Program-made: the position numbers and the translations under genes | In this document: one piece after another, positions 50,737 through 59,983 of the stretch | Position numbering within the stretch: the first letter of the stretch is position 1 | Layout of the letters: the number at the start of each line of letters is the position of its first letter | Notes under the pieces: model-generated | Told to the model about the DNA's origin: nothing | Database searches by the model: none | Seen by the model: only the letters and a program-made list of their open reading frames with translations | Assembly: GCA_012862575.1 (NCBI GenBank) | Contig: BLSF01000054.1 | Location: 1-64,000 of the forward strand | Length of the DNA: 64,000 bases | From: Parietichytrium sp. I65-24A | Taxonomy: Eukaryota; Sar; Bigyra; Thraustochytrida; Thraustochytriidae | Direction of reading: 5' to 3'

Positions 50737-53658
50737 ATGACATGGCAGACTTCAGGCTGGAGTTGGCCTTGCAGCACTCTGCTTTGGGCAGTGGTGATGC
50801 TGCTGGCAGCGGGCCGAGCAAGCGGCGATCAAGGCCAAATCTTGAGATCCCGCCTGAGGCAGTATGTTGGTGTCGGGCACGACTCAGACGATGCCAAGGG
50901 ATACAATAGCAGGATCTCTCTTCTCGAGCTGGGCAGCGAAGCAGAGATCGAGTCGGGAGCTCAAGACATCTGGAATGATCAAGGCGGCTTCGAGGAGCTT
51001 CAGCAGTTGTTCAATGTCATTGACGAGGAGACTATGGGAGAGCTTGCCGGCCTGAACGGGAAATTGAGAACCGTGGTCGACGGAATGGCCAAGACGGTCG
51101 GTGGGGCGGCCTATAAGATTGAGGCTCAACTTCTCAACAGCTGGCTCACAATCAAAGACAACCTCAAGAAGCCATTCGTTCAAAGAAGCACCCAGCTATT
51201 TGCCACTCTTGAAACTGGACCGGAGGTCAGCTGGGCCGCGCTCGTTCGCGGATTTGACTCACTGGAACAATACTACCAAGCCCAGCTCGTCAAGGATCTT
51301 GAGTGGCTTGGCCAAGCGGCACTGGCACGGGCCTCGCAAGAGTCCACATTCAATATCAAAGCCACTTACACCCTCTTCAGCTCGATACAATGCGCGAACC
51401 CTGTAGTTTCAAACGCATTCCAGAGAGCTGTTTCCAAAGCCGTCAAAATCGCCACGTGCGTGGCAAGTGCAGGCAATTTACCTTGGTGCAGCACGGTGGA
51501 CGGCGTATTTGTGACCTTTAAGACTGTGGCAGAGTATGCTGAACAGTTTCTCCCCGCTGCCACCAAAACAATGCTCGGTGACAGGTCCGCAGCTGAGTTC
51601 GGCGTGCGATGCGCAGCCCACACGACCTTGAAAGCCTTGAAAGACGTTGGCGTGTGCGACGGAGTGATCGCTCAGCTCAGCGACCTTGCATGGACAACTC
51701 TGGACAAGGACCCGACCACTACAATCGGAAGCATTGCTTTGGAGTGCTTTTGTGGCGAATGCTCACTCTCATGCTCGAGCGGCGGTGGAAATGTTTGTGG
51801 CTCTGACAACTTGGTCCCGATGTACACAAAGCTGGCACAAACTGCAAACAGGATTGTCGACGTGGCAAGCTACATGGCTTATGGCTCGCAGCGAGCCCAG
51901 GACCTTGCCACATTCGCCGAAAACCCTGCGCCACAACGTATGGACAAGTACTCCACCATCGAGGTCAAGCTCGAGGCATCAGCTGCGCTCTCACTCTGTG
52001 CGGTCGAACTGTTAGACACACAGGGGCGGAAGATCAGACTCTTTGGCCCTTCGCAAAGCTCAACGGCACAACGAAGGTACGCATCGCGCGCTTTAGATGG
52101 CGACATCTTTGACCCAAACGCTGGCGGTGGGATATGCGCCCAAACGAAAAGCGAGTCCAACCCATGGTGGAGAGCACACTTTGTGCCCGCGATCAATGGG
52201 CAACCGCTCCAAGTCGAGCGGGCCATCGTTTATGGTGCGGACGGATTTGCTATCGATGGCAAAATCAAAGTCTATGTCGATGGCCGACTGCTTTCGAATT
52301 TCCAGCTAATGCCTGAACCCTCGTGTTCCCGTGCGAAAATTGTGGCATATTGCAATGGCGATCTAATCTTTGAATCGCTAGCCGTGGATGCGTTCGTCGA
52401 CCGAGCCCGGCACACCTCAGGCATCACGTATTCGTTTGAGCACACTTTTGACGTGCAGTACTATGGGTCGATTAAAATGAGATGCAAGAACAATGGAGGA
52501 GCGGGAGGATTTATGGCAAAAATAAATTTCTGTGGGAATACTTTCGCGACGGGCCAAAATGGGTTTGTATCACGCCGACCTGTGCATTTAGGTACTTTTA
52601 AACTTTGGTCATGGTATGTCAGCAGCAGCTCTGAGCACTCAGGTTCCCTGCAATACCGAAACGCTGGAGACATCTCACCTGTCATCGTGAGCTTGCAAGC
52701 GGCACCTGAAGCTGTGCTAATATGGGACACCCAGACCTCGAACACCATGGAATTTGGGATGAACTTGAACGGCGCTCGCTATTCCAAGAAACTCGTCTTC
52801 CTCGATGATTATGGTATACTCTGTGGCATTCATTCTGAGGAAGAAACTTTAGACCTGTCCCTCGTACCCATCAATGACTTCCACCTTTTTAATGTCCGAC
52901 TGAGTTGCCCGAAGCAGTACACATCGAATGGCGTTAGTGGGTACGTCGTGAGGCTAGGGCGTCGTATAAGCACTAAATTTCCAATTCCGGTCATCGACAC
53001 TCAGTACCAGAGCACGCCGTTAGGGCAATTCTACATCGACAAGCGACGCTCAAATGTCAACGCAAACAAACTTCACATGCTCAGTGCACCTGATGGAGCG
53101 CGTCCCTCGTTCGAAGGATCCAAGTGGATTTGGGATGACCAATCCTCAAATACCATCAGCCTCGGGTTCGACATGGAGCCAAGGTGCGACAAGCTTTCCA
53201 TCAAGGCCTTTTGTGCGGGAGAACTCACATATCAGTTCTCATACAGCACTTCTATCCTTGATCCGCCACCTTTGTATTATACAAACAAGCTGATAGTCTC
53301 CGGCGGTGAAATGCTCTCGACGGAAATATTACTTCCTATCTATTACAGAATCCATGAATTGCAGTTCTCCTGTCAGAGCAGCGACGGGAGCAACGGGGGT
53401 TTCATTGCAATCATTGATAAATGTGGCGAAGGCTTCGTGACGAACAGCGATATGCGCGCCTGGAACCCAAGCAGAGGGTCCCCAAATTCGAACTACCGCT
53501 TCTATCTTCACACTGAGCAAGCAACGCTATCCGGCTTGACCGTGACGCCGCCATCCAACGGTCCAATGGCGTCTGCTTTGCCAGTCATGAAATTAACCGA
53601 AGCGTCTTGGGTCTGGGTTAAACAACCTTCAAACTTTTTTATCTTTCCACTCAGCTAG
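50737..53658 (+). CDS. Secreted modular protein: F5/8-type C-like domain plus repeated W-x-W..GGF modules
   Basis: A 973-residue intronless frame opens at ATG with a signal peptide (LLWAVVMLLAAGRASG). Residues 60-400 are helical with many Cys and no recognised family. Residues about 448-525 resemble a discoidin/F5-8C or fucolectin sugar-binding domain (ASRALDGD, ICAQTKSESNPWWRAHF, VERAIVYG). Three beta-rich modules follow, at about 528-612, 659-750 and 795-912. They share (W)IWD.Q.SNT..fG, C.G.L, an RIHELQFSCQ-like strand and a G..GGF.A.I..CG..F.T end. A fourth module starts at residue 956 (ASWVWVKQPSN) and is cut off after 18 residues by the stop. The role is probably glycan binding or a matrix function outside the cell, which is inference. 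Confidence 0.7.
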   Translation: MTWQTSGWSWPCSTLLWAVVMLLAAGRASGDQGQILRSRLRQYVGVGHDSDDAKGYNSRISLLELGSEAEIESGAQDIWNDQGGFEELQQLFNVIDEETMGELAGLNGKLRTVVDGMAKTVGGAAYKIEAQLLNSWLTIKDNLKKPFVQRSTQLFATLETGPEVSWAALVRGFDSLEQYYQAQLVKDLEWLGQAALARASQESTFNIKATYTLFSSIQCANPVVSNAFQRAVSKAVKIATCVASAGNLPWCSTVDGVFVTFKTVAEYAEQFLPAATKTMLGDRSAAEFGVRCAAHTTLKALKDVGVCDGVIAQLSDLAWTTLDKDPTTTIGSIALECFCGECSLSCSSGGGNVCGSDNLVPMYTKLAQTANRIVDVASYMAYGSQRAQDLATFAENPAPQRMDKYSTIEVKLEASAALSLCAVELLDTQGRKIRLFGPSQSSTAQRRYASRALDGDIFDPNAGGGICAQTKSESNPWWRAHFVPAINGQPLQVERAIVYGADGFAIDGKIKVYVDGRLLSNFQLMPEPSCSRAKIVAYCNGDLIFESLAVDAFVDRARHTSGITYSFEHTFDVQYYGSIKMRCKNNGGAGGFMAKINFCGNTFATGQNGFVSRRPVHLGTFKLWSWYVSSSSEHSGSLQYRNAGDISPVIVSLQAAPEAVLIWDTQTSNTMEFGMNLNGARYSKKLVFLDDYGILCGIHSEEETLDLSLVPINDFHLFNVRLSCPKQYTSNGVSGYVVRLGRRISTKFPIPVIDTQYQSTPLGQFYIDKRRSNVNANKLHMLSAPDGARPSFEGSKWIWDDQSSNTISLGFDMEPRCDKLSIKAFCAGELTYQFSYSTSILDPPPLYYTNKLIVSGGEMLSTEILLPIYYRIHELQFSCQSSDGSNGGFIAIIDKCGEGFVTNSDMRAWNPSRGSPNSNYRFYLHTEQATLSGLTVTPPSNGPMASALPVMKLTEASWVWVKQPSNFFIFPLS

Positions 53659-54381
53659 GAAAGTTCTCGCAGCGCAAAACTTTACCTAACCTTAAGTAAG
53701 AGTAGGTTAGGATACACAAAAATCAACGAACAAATAAAGCTTCATCTGAACGTGAACCGAAGAATACCAATTTGTTCTCTCAAGAACTCGCCAGAGAGCC
53801 TTTTTAAACCAAACGAGGATAATGTATTAATTAACGCTATCAAACATCATGGAGGCGGGTGACGCACTTTAACACCCTCAACCAGAATCCTATAAACTTG
53901 TCTATGTATCTGCCGTATGGTGCGATTTTAAAATCATTGGAACTTGGCTTCGACTATCTTATCCTCCATACATTCTTGTACGTCGCGCACGTCCCCGCAC
54001 TGAGAACAAGGAACGCTTCCTTCGATCCTTCCTTCCTTCCATCCATCCATCCATCTCCAGCCCTCCCGGCACAACGCGCGCGGGCTGGCCACTTACTAAA
54101 TTTGGCGATAGATTTCCCCCCGCGCGATCGCGACGGCGCGAGGGATCTGCGGACGGCTGCGAACTCGGGAGCGACAGCTGCGCTGGAAAATAGGCGGGCC
54201 GCCGCTGTGTTTTTGTTTTTCGGGGCTCTCGGAGGGGACTCACTGGGCTGAGTCGTCGCGGCTCTGTCGTTGGTCGAACGAAGTTTAAATCTCTAGGCAA
54301 ACTTTGAAGTTGAGGAGCATACATACATACATACATACATAAATTTCCAGGTGATCATAACGTCAAGGCGATTGGGCGAAG
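53659..54381. other. Spacer upstream of NUP210
   Basis: An AATAAA at 53733-53738 may be the poly(A) signal of the preceding gene. CTTC/ATCC runs lie near 54025-54052 and a CATA run at 54319-54342. No gene seen. Confidence 0.55.
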
Positions 54382-57300
54382 ATGATTTGCAGGTGGATTG
54401 GAGTCGCCGTCGCAGCGATTTTGGCGAATGTGTCGAGCGCTGAGCTGAAAATTAGCGCCGTGGATTTGCTGCTGCCCGTGGATAGATCTGAAGCAGCAGA
54501 TGCCGATGGATACATTGCGGTGTCCACGAGATTGCACGCGGAACCTGACTGCTTTGAATGGTTTGTGTCAGACCCGAGCGTGGTGTCGCTGGAGCGCGTA
54601 TTTGACGATAGTTGCGACGCAAGTGAGGCCAAAACTGTAACGGTGGCAGTGCAGACGAATACAACCGCGTCGTGCACAGTGTATGCCAGACAGGATGCCT
54701 CGGATCTTACTGTTCGGGTGCATACTGCGCCGATTCATCTTCTCAGGATACGAACCAAATCAAGGATTGTTACTCTTGGCGCGAAGAGCGAGGTCGCAGT
54801 GGAGGCGCTGGATCGTGCGGGGAACGTCTTCAGCAGCTTAGAAGGGCTAAGCTTCACTTGGAGTGCCATCCCTCAGGATATTCAGCCTCACGAGAAAGCC
54901 CCTCTAATCATCAAGCGCATCAGTGAGTCCGAGCTCATCCCAAAAGACGGCTTGCAGCAAGAAAAATTTGGTCGTTACGCCAACGAAATCGAGGTCTACG
55001 GTCAACGCACTGGGAAGGTTCTCATTCACGTGGTTCTCAATGTCCCCACCGCACATTCATCTGGCATGGAGATTTCCACGGAAGTTATTATGGAGGTCAG
55101 AGAGGAGCTCACCCAGTGTCCGCAGTCGCCAATTGTGTTGCGAAAAACTGAAATCCCTCTCACAGCTTTTAGGAAATTGAACAGCACATCCGTGGAGCAG
55201 ATCGACTCTTCTGAGCCGTATGAGTGGGTTGCATCTCCAGAAGGCGGGCCTGTGGAGGTAGACTCCAAGACTGGTCTCGCTAAAGCTGGCGAGAGTACCG
55301 GGACGGGGTTTATCACGTTTCGGCAGGTCGACTACCCAGCGAACGCAGTAAACTCCACTGTCAGGGTTGTGGACTTGGATGCCTTGGAGCTCTCCTATGC
55401 GCCATTCGGCAGTTTAGCCTCACACATGGCCTCGCAAAAGAAGTCCTGCCGTTGGCTTCAGTTTCGGCCCCAAGACACCCTTCTCCCACCTTCGAAGAAA
55501 TGGCGCTCTCAAGAGCAGGACTGGGTGTTCATGCTCGGGAGACGATACTTTGTCATGATCACTCTCATCTCCAAGGATCTCACCTCATATGAAAGCATTT
55601 TTGTTACTCCGGGGATGAAATTCAACATGGCTGCATTTCCAGCTGACGGGCCAAATCTCTCTCAGGGCGAGCTCACTGAGATGGACCTGACCGCTGCGGA
55701 ACTGTTGCCAAACGTTTTCGTGTTTGAAGCCACCAAGGTGGGTCTCACAAGTATTGAGGCCGCCTTTCAAGACTTGGATGTTCCCGTCAAAGTTACTAAA
55801 GACAATGTACGTGTGACTGCGCCAATCAAGATGGAGCCAAAGGTTATTCGACTGCCGATTGATCCGAAGGGTAAGATTTTCCACAGCTATCAGCTTCAGG
55901 TCAATGGAGGCACTGGGAAATACGACTTTCGACTGATAAAGCGGAGTATCACGAAGGGCGGCCTTTTCACTGTCCACCCTTCCGAAGGCACAGTAAGAAT
56001 GCACGAGCAGTCGCCAGGTTCGGCTGGAGTCTCGGTCGTGGACTACTTTGACCCTGACAACCTCGACGAAGCCATGGTGCACGTCGATCACCCAAGCTCC
56101 CTCAGTATTGTTGAGCAAACCATTAGGGTGTCAGTCGGCGACAAATTTAGGTTGTCTGCTATGCTCTTGGACAGTGCAGGAAACAAATTCCAAAATTGTA
56201 CGGGATTCGCACGCGACATCTCCTGGCTCGAGGTCCGAGGTTTTTCCCCTGCTGGGATTGTCCGAAGGAGCTCAAAGGCGGACTCCACGATTTGCGCAGT
56301 CCACGAGTTCAAGGCAGATGCGCCAGGCCGTTGGCAAATCACAGCAAGTATGGGACGAATTGTGAGCGCTCCAGTAACCGTGCAAATCTTGCCGCCTATC
56401 CATGTTGTCTACCCTGTTGCGCACCCAGAACTCGGGGAAGGCAGCAATCGTGTAGCCCTGATCCCTGTACACTCCACCGGTCCACTTCTCATTAGCGGCG
56501 GAAAGTCCTCCGACACATTCAGCATCCGACCTCGCTCAACATCGAATCAAGTTTCTGAAGAAGACTCTGTCACGATTGGAGGGGTTCAAAAGACCGAGGA
56601 TGGTGTGCGTTACTACACGATCTCGTGTTCCCGGCCTGGAATCTTTGATGTGACGGTGGATGGCGCTGCAAGCTTTGTGGTGATCTGCAGCGAGATCGAC
56701 CATGCTGAAATCGTGGTGGACCTTTCTGGAGACCTCTCGGCCAATCTGCCCGGAGAGAGTTGCGATGATAGAGCTTTCAAGTACTTTGCCAACGGCAACA
56801 CGTTCACGTTCCGCGTTGACTTGAAAGATGTGGAGCACCGCAACTTTACTGATTTCGACTCTTACTCTCTAGACTGGTCTGTTGCACCGCAACAAGCGCG
56901 GCAAGACTTGACCTGGGTTCAAGGCTGGAATCAACGCGCGAGAGTCATTACCTTTCCGACCGCGTTCGAAGGCGATGTGCAACTTGGCGTTGCCTTCAGC
57001 AATAAAGGAAAAGGCGGAAAACAAGGACTTAAAGCCGAGAGGGACCTAGTCATTCGCAAGAACATTGCCTTCGACCCTGCTGTCCCACATCGCATCGTCG
57101 CCAGCAAGGACGCTAAAGCTACCGTGGAAGTGGTGCATGGTCCGGACGAATTGGTGCCGAAATTGCAGTGCCGCCTCGAGCAACTCGATCTCGCCACGTA
57201 CATTCTTGACAAGCGGTCCGTCACAGTTTTGTACACCAACGAAGCTGCCCAGGAAAAGAGCGAGGTCTTGACCTGTAAGATGTGGTGCTTTGTAGGATCT

Positions 57301-59691
57301 TCTCCCATCTCGATGAAGATGCAGTTCACGCGCGTTGCCAAACTTCACATGCGCCTTCCTTCAAAGGTCCGCGAAGGCTCCAATTTCACGGTGCAGGTGA
57401 AGGCTCTCGATGCCTCCGGAGCACCGTTCAGCGCAGACATGCACCGCTTCATTGCCCCGTCGTTGTCCTTCAACCCTGAGGATGCGATCGGACTCTTGGG
57501 CTATTTTCAGTCTTCGTGCAGCGATGATGCGACTCAAAGAGTGAGCCTTCTGCGAGGTGCCTGCCCGGGCCAATGGGAAGGACAGGTCCAGGCGAGGCAT
57601 GCTGGCGCAACTATGGTGCATGCACATTCTCATATTGGCGGGGCCCACACAGAGCAATTTGTGCATATTTACAAAGGCATCCAGATCGCATCTGGGCCGC
57701 GCAAAGTAATTGAGCCGGGCGTCGAGTTTCGGCTGATTCGCATCTATGGCCCGTTCCCGGACCCCGCCATGTGCAAGTTCGAGATCAAGAGCGGCGACTC
57801 GTTGCTCCAATTGACGGACGAGGCCACAGGATCGTTTCTCGCGAAAGGCGTTGGCAAGGCCATGGTGGAAGCTGTGTGCCGCGAAGACGGCAAGATCATC
57901 GACAAGGCTCAGGTGGGTGTGGAGATCAAGTACCTAGAGAGCATGAGGCTCGTACCTGACCAGTTGATGGCAGTGGAGGGAGACGCAATCCGCTTGCGGG
58001 TCGACTTTCCCGAAATCACTGAGTTTCCTCCAGACTTTGATGTGATTCAGCGTAGCTTTGAGTGGAAAACAGACAACTCGTCTGTTGCCGCGGTGGTGTC
58101 CAGCGATCAAGTGAACGGAGCTTACAGCGTCTGGGTCCGAGGTGTGTCTCCAGGAGAGACGACCATAAGGGCATTGTCCAAGACGGCCTCCGGCGGCCAA
58201 AAGCTGGAGGCAGCTGCGCAGATTTATATCGAGCACAGGCTTGAGCTCATCACGCCAAAACAGCTCATTATGGCAAGGGGCTCAGAGTTTCTTGTTTCGA
58301 CTACTGTGGACCGGTTGTCGAGTCCGCGAGGAGAACTGTTCTTCTATGTTAGTTCCATGAGTTGCCGAAGGGCACAGCATCCTGTCTCCGTGTCCGATAG
58401 GGGGGTGATTCAAGTGAGTGATAGCCTTGGCAGCGCAGACGTCATCGTGGAGTACAAGACCGTTCGAAATGGCGAGACTCTGGTTCAGCACGAGACTATT
58501 CATGTTCTCATCGAGCCTGTCGCATTTGTGTCGACTCGCCTCTCGCAACCCGTTGGTAGCCTCCCAGCGGGTCTTACTCTTCCAATGGAAGTTGGTTTGT
58601 ACGACGCAAATGGCCGCCTCTTTACTGCACCGTTCTCGGCAATGACCATGGTCGCAAATGTGAGCAATTTGGCTGTTGCAGATGTTTCCGTCGAAATGCC
58701 TCACCGGGAATCGATGTCGTCTTTTGCCGTCGTTGAAGTCACCGGCGTCGCACCAGGCTCGACTTCTCTCCTCGTACAAATTGAGTCCATCCACGACCTC
58801 GAGGTTCGCCCAGACTTTGTGCGCCTTGACGTATTGCCAACGCAAGAGGCCCTCTACTTTGACGTGAACGGGCTGCTCACCCCTGAAAAGTCTATCGTGG
58901 TGGTCCCCGACGAAGCCGTCACAATCCCGCTCTCACGAGTAACCAGTTCGCTTGCAACGCGCAAGTCTGTTCGATGCGAGTCAGCCCTTGGACAGATGCA
59001 CTTGGAGGCGGTGGTGAAACCACTTAACGAGTCTGTACTTGCCTGCGTCGTACAGATTCCTGCAATGCTGCCGGACAAACCAGAGAACTTGATCTTGCGT
59101 CTTAAGGTAGCCCAGCTCAGCATGGAGCCGCTTTCGCTCCCAACCACTGCTGGTTTTAAAGTGCTGCTGAATCGCAAGCCGATTACCCAGACCAAGATAC
59201 CGTGGCCATCAATGGAGAAGAGCCGAGCTGACGTCAAGATTGTCGGTGGCGGTAAGGCCGATCACGTTCGAGCGAGCTCGTCAAACCCAGCAGCAATATC
59301 TCTCACCCACGTTCCAATGTCCCCAAAGCGGTACATCTTGGAGCAAAAAGTGAACGGTACGTGCGGTGTGTCATCGATGATCACTTTTTCCCACATCAAA
59401 TCAGGACAAAAGGTTTCCTTTGAGGTATTCATTCCTTGTGGGTCCGACGCAAAACAGGATTACTTTATGGCAGGTACATCTCTGGAGCTTGTGCCACTGA
59501 TGACAGGATCCGCGGTTGTTTTCTTGACCATGTATGCTTTGTACTACTGCACCTCTTCTCCATGGACAACGCACAGCGCTCGTCGAAACTTGTCGTTTAA
59601 CGACATGGACAATCCAACCGGCATGCCGCGATCCGCTCTTGACAGGGGGCTAGGATTCCCTCAAACGCTCCGCTCCCCGCAGCGCACCTGA
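54382..59691 (+). CDS. NUP210: Nuclear pore membrane glycoprotein gp210 (NUP210/POM210)
   Basis: A 1769-residue intronless frame opens at ATG with a signal peptide (MICRWIGVAVAAILANVSSA). A very long lumenal region of tandem Ig-like folds follows. The NUP210 N-terminal signature is clear: FEWFVSDPSVVSLE, AKTVTVAV, then LRIRTKSRIVTLGAKSEVAV and EALDRAGNVFSSLEGLSFTW. The run ISESELIPKDGLQQEKFGRY also fits the family. A single span lies at about 1699-1724 (ELVPLMTGSAVVFLTMYALY), followed by a cytosolic tail of about 45 residues, as in gp210. The protein forms the lumenal ring of the nuclear pore. Length is close to the animal protein (about 1890). Confidence 0.9.
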   Translation: MICRWIGVAVAAILANVSSAELKISAVDLLLPVDRSEAADADGYIAVSTRLHAEPDCFEWFVSDPSVVSLERVFDDSCDASEAKTVTVAVQTNTTASCTVYARQDASDLTVRVHTAPIHLLRIRTKSRIVTLGAKSEVAVEALDRAGNVFSSLEGLSFTWSAIPQDIQPHEKAPLIIKRISESELIPKDGLQQEKFGRYANEIEVYGQRTGKVLIHVVLNVPTAHSSGMEISTEVIMEVREELTQCPQSPIVLRKTEIPLTAFRKLNSTSVEQIDSSEPYEWVASPEGGPVEVDSKTGLAKAGESTGTGFITFRQVDYPANAVNSTVRVVDLDALELSYAPFGSLASHMASQKKSCRWLQFRPQDTLLPPSKKWRSQEQDWVFMLGRRYFVMITLISKDLTSYESIFVTPGMKFNMAAFPADGPNLSQGELTEMDLTAAELLPNVFVFEATKVGLTSIEAAFQDLDVPVKVTKDNVRVTAPIKMEPKVIRLPIDPKGKIFHSYQLQVNGGTGKYDFRLIKRSITKGGLFTVHPSEGTVRMHEQSPGSAGVSVVDYFDPDNLDEAMVHVDHPSSLSIVEQTIRVSVGDKFRLSAMLLDSAGNKFQNCTGFARDISWLEVRGFSPAGIVRRSSKADSTICAVHEFKADAPGRWQITASMGRIVSAPVTVQILPPIHVVYPVAHPELGEGSNRVALIPVHSTGPLLISGGKSSDTFSIRPRSTSNQVSEEDSVTIGGVQKTEDGVRYYTISCSRPGIFDVTVDGAASFVVICSEIDHAEIVVDLSGDLSANLPGESCDDRAFKYFANGNTFTFRVDLKDVEHRNFTDFDSYSLDWSVAPQQARQDLTWVQGWNQRARVITFPTAFEGDVQLGVAFSNKGKGGKQGLKAERDLVIRKNIAFDPAVPHRIVASKDAKATVEVVHGPDELVPKLQCRLEQLDLATYILDKRSVTVLYTNEAAQEKSEVLTCKMWCFVGSSPISMKMQFTRVAKLHMRLPSKVREGSNFTVQVKALDASGAPFSADMHRFIAPSLSFNPEDAIGLLGYFQSSCSDDATQRVSLLRGACPGQWEGQVQARHAGATMVHAHSHIGGAHTEQFVHIYKGIQIASGPRKVIEPGVEFRLIRIYGPFPDPAMCKFEIKSGDSLLQLTDEATGSFLAKGVGKAMVEAVCREDGKIIDKAQVGVEIKYLESMRLVPDQLMAVEGDAIRLRVDFPEITEFPPDFDVIQRSFEWKTDNSSVAAVVSSDQVNGAYSVWVRGVSPGETTIRALSKTASGGQKLEAAAQIYIEHRLELITPKQLIMARGSEFLVSTTVDRLSSPRGELFFYVSSMSCRRAQHPVSVSDRGVIQVSDSLGSADVIVEYKTVRNGETLVQHETIHVLIEPVAFVSTRLSQPVGSLPAGLTLPMEVGLYDANGRLFTAPFSAMTMVANVSNLAVADVSVEMPHRESMSSFAVVEVTGVAPGSTSLLVQIESIHDLEVRPDFVRLDVLPTQEALYFDVNGLLTPEKSIVVVPDEAVTIPLSRVTSSLATRKSVRCESALGQMHLEAVVKPLNESVLACVVQIPAMLPDKPENLILRLKVAQLSMEPLSLPTTAGFKVLLNRKPITQTKIPWPSMEKSRADVKIVGGGKADHVRASSSNPAAISLTHVPMSPKRYILEQKVNGTCGVSSMITFSHIKSGQKVSFEVFIPCGSDAKQDYFMAGTSLELVPLMTGSAVVFLTMYALYYCTSSPWTTHSARRNLSFNDMDNPTGMPRSALDRGLGFPQTLRSPQRT

Positions 59692-59983
59692 GTGAGTCCT
59701 TTATCGATTTGAGCACAAGGGCTTTAGTGATGTGCGAAAGTCGCGTAGGATTTTCGCATTGTTCTGATTGCGAGCGTTGAACTTGAATGGAATTATTATA
59801 AATTAGTATTCGCTCCACTCTATACTCGACTCACACATTTCTTTTTAATAATAAAAACAAAATAATAAAATAGGTTCATATGTTAGCTGACCAAGAGAAG
59901 AGAAGTAGAAACACAGAAGAAGGAGCAAAGGCGTTCTTCCGTTTCTCTTTGTTCTTTCACTTTCTGTTTAGAATATAAAAAAG

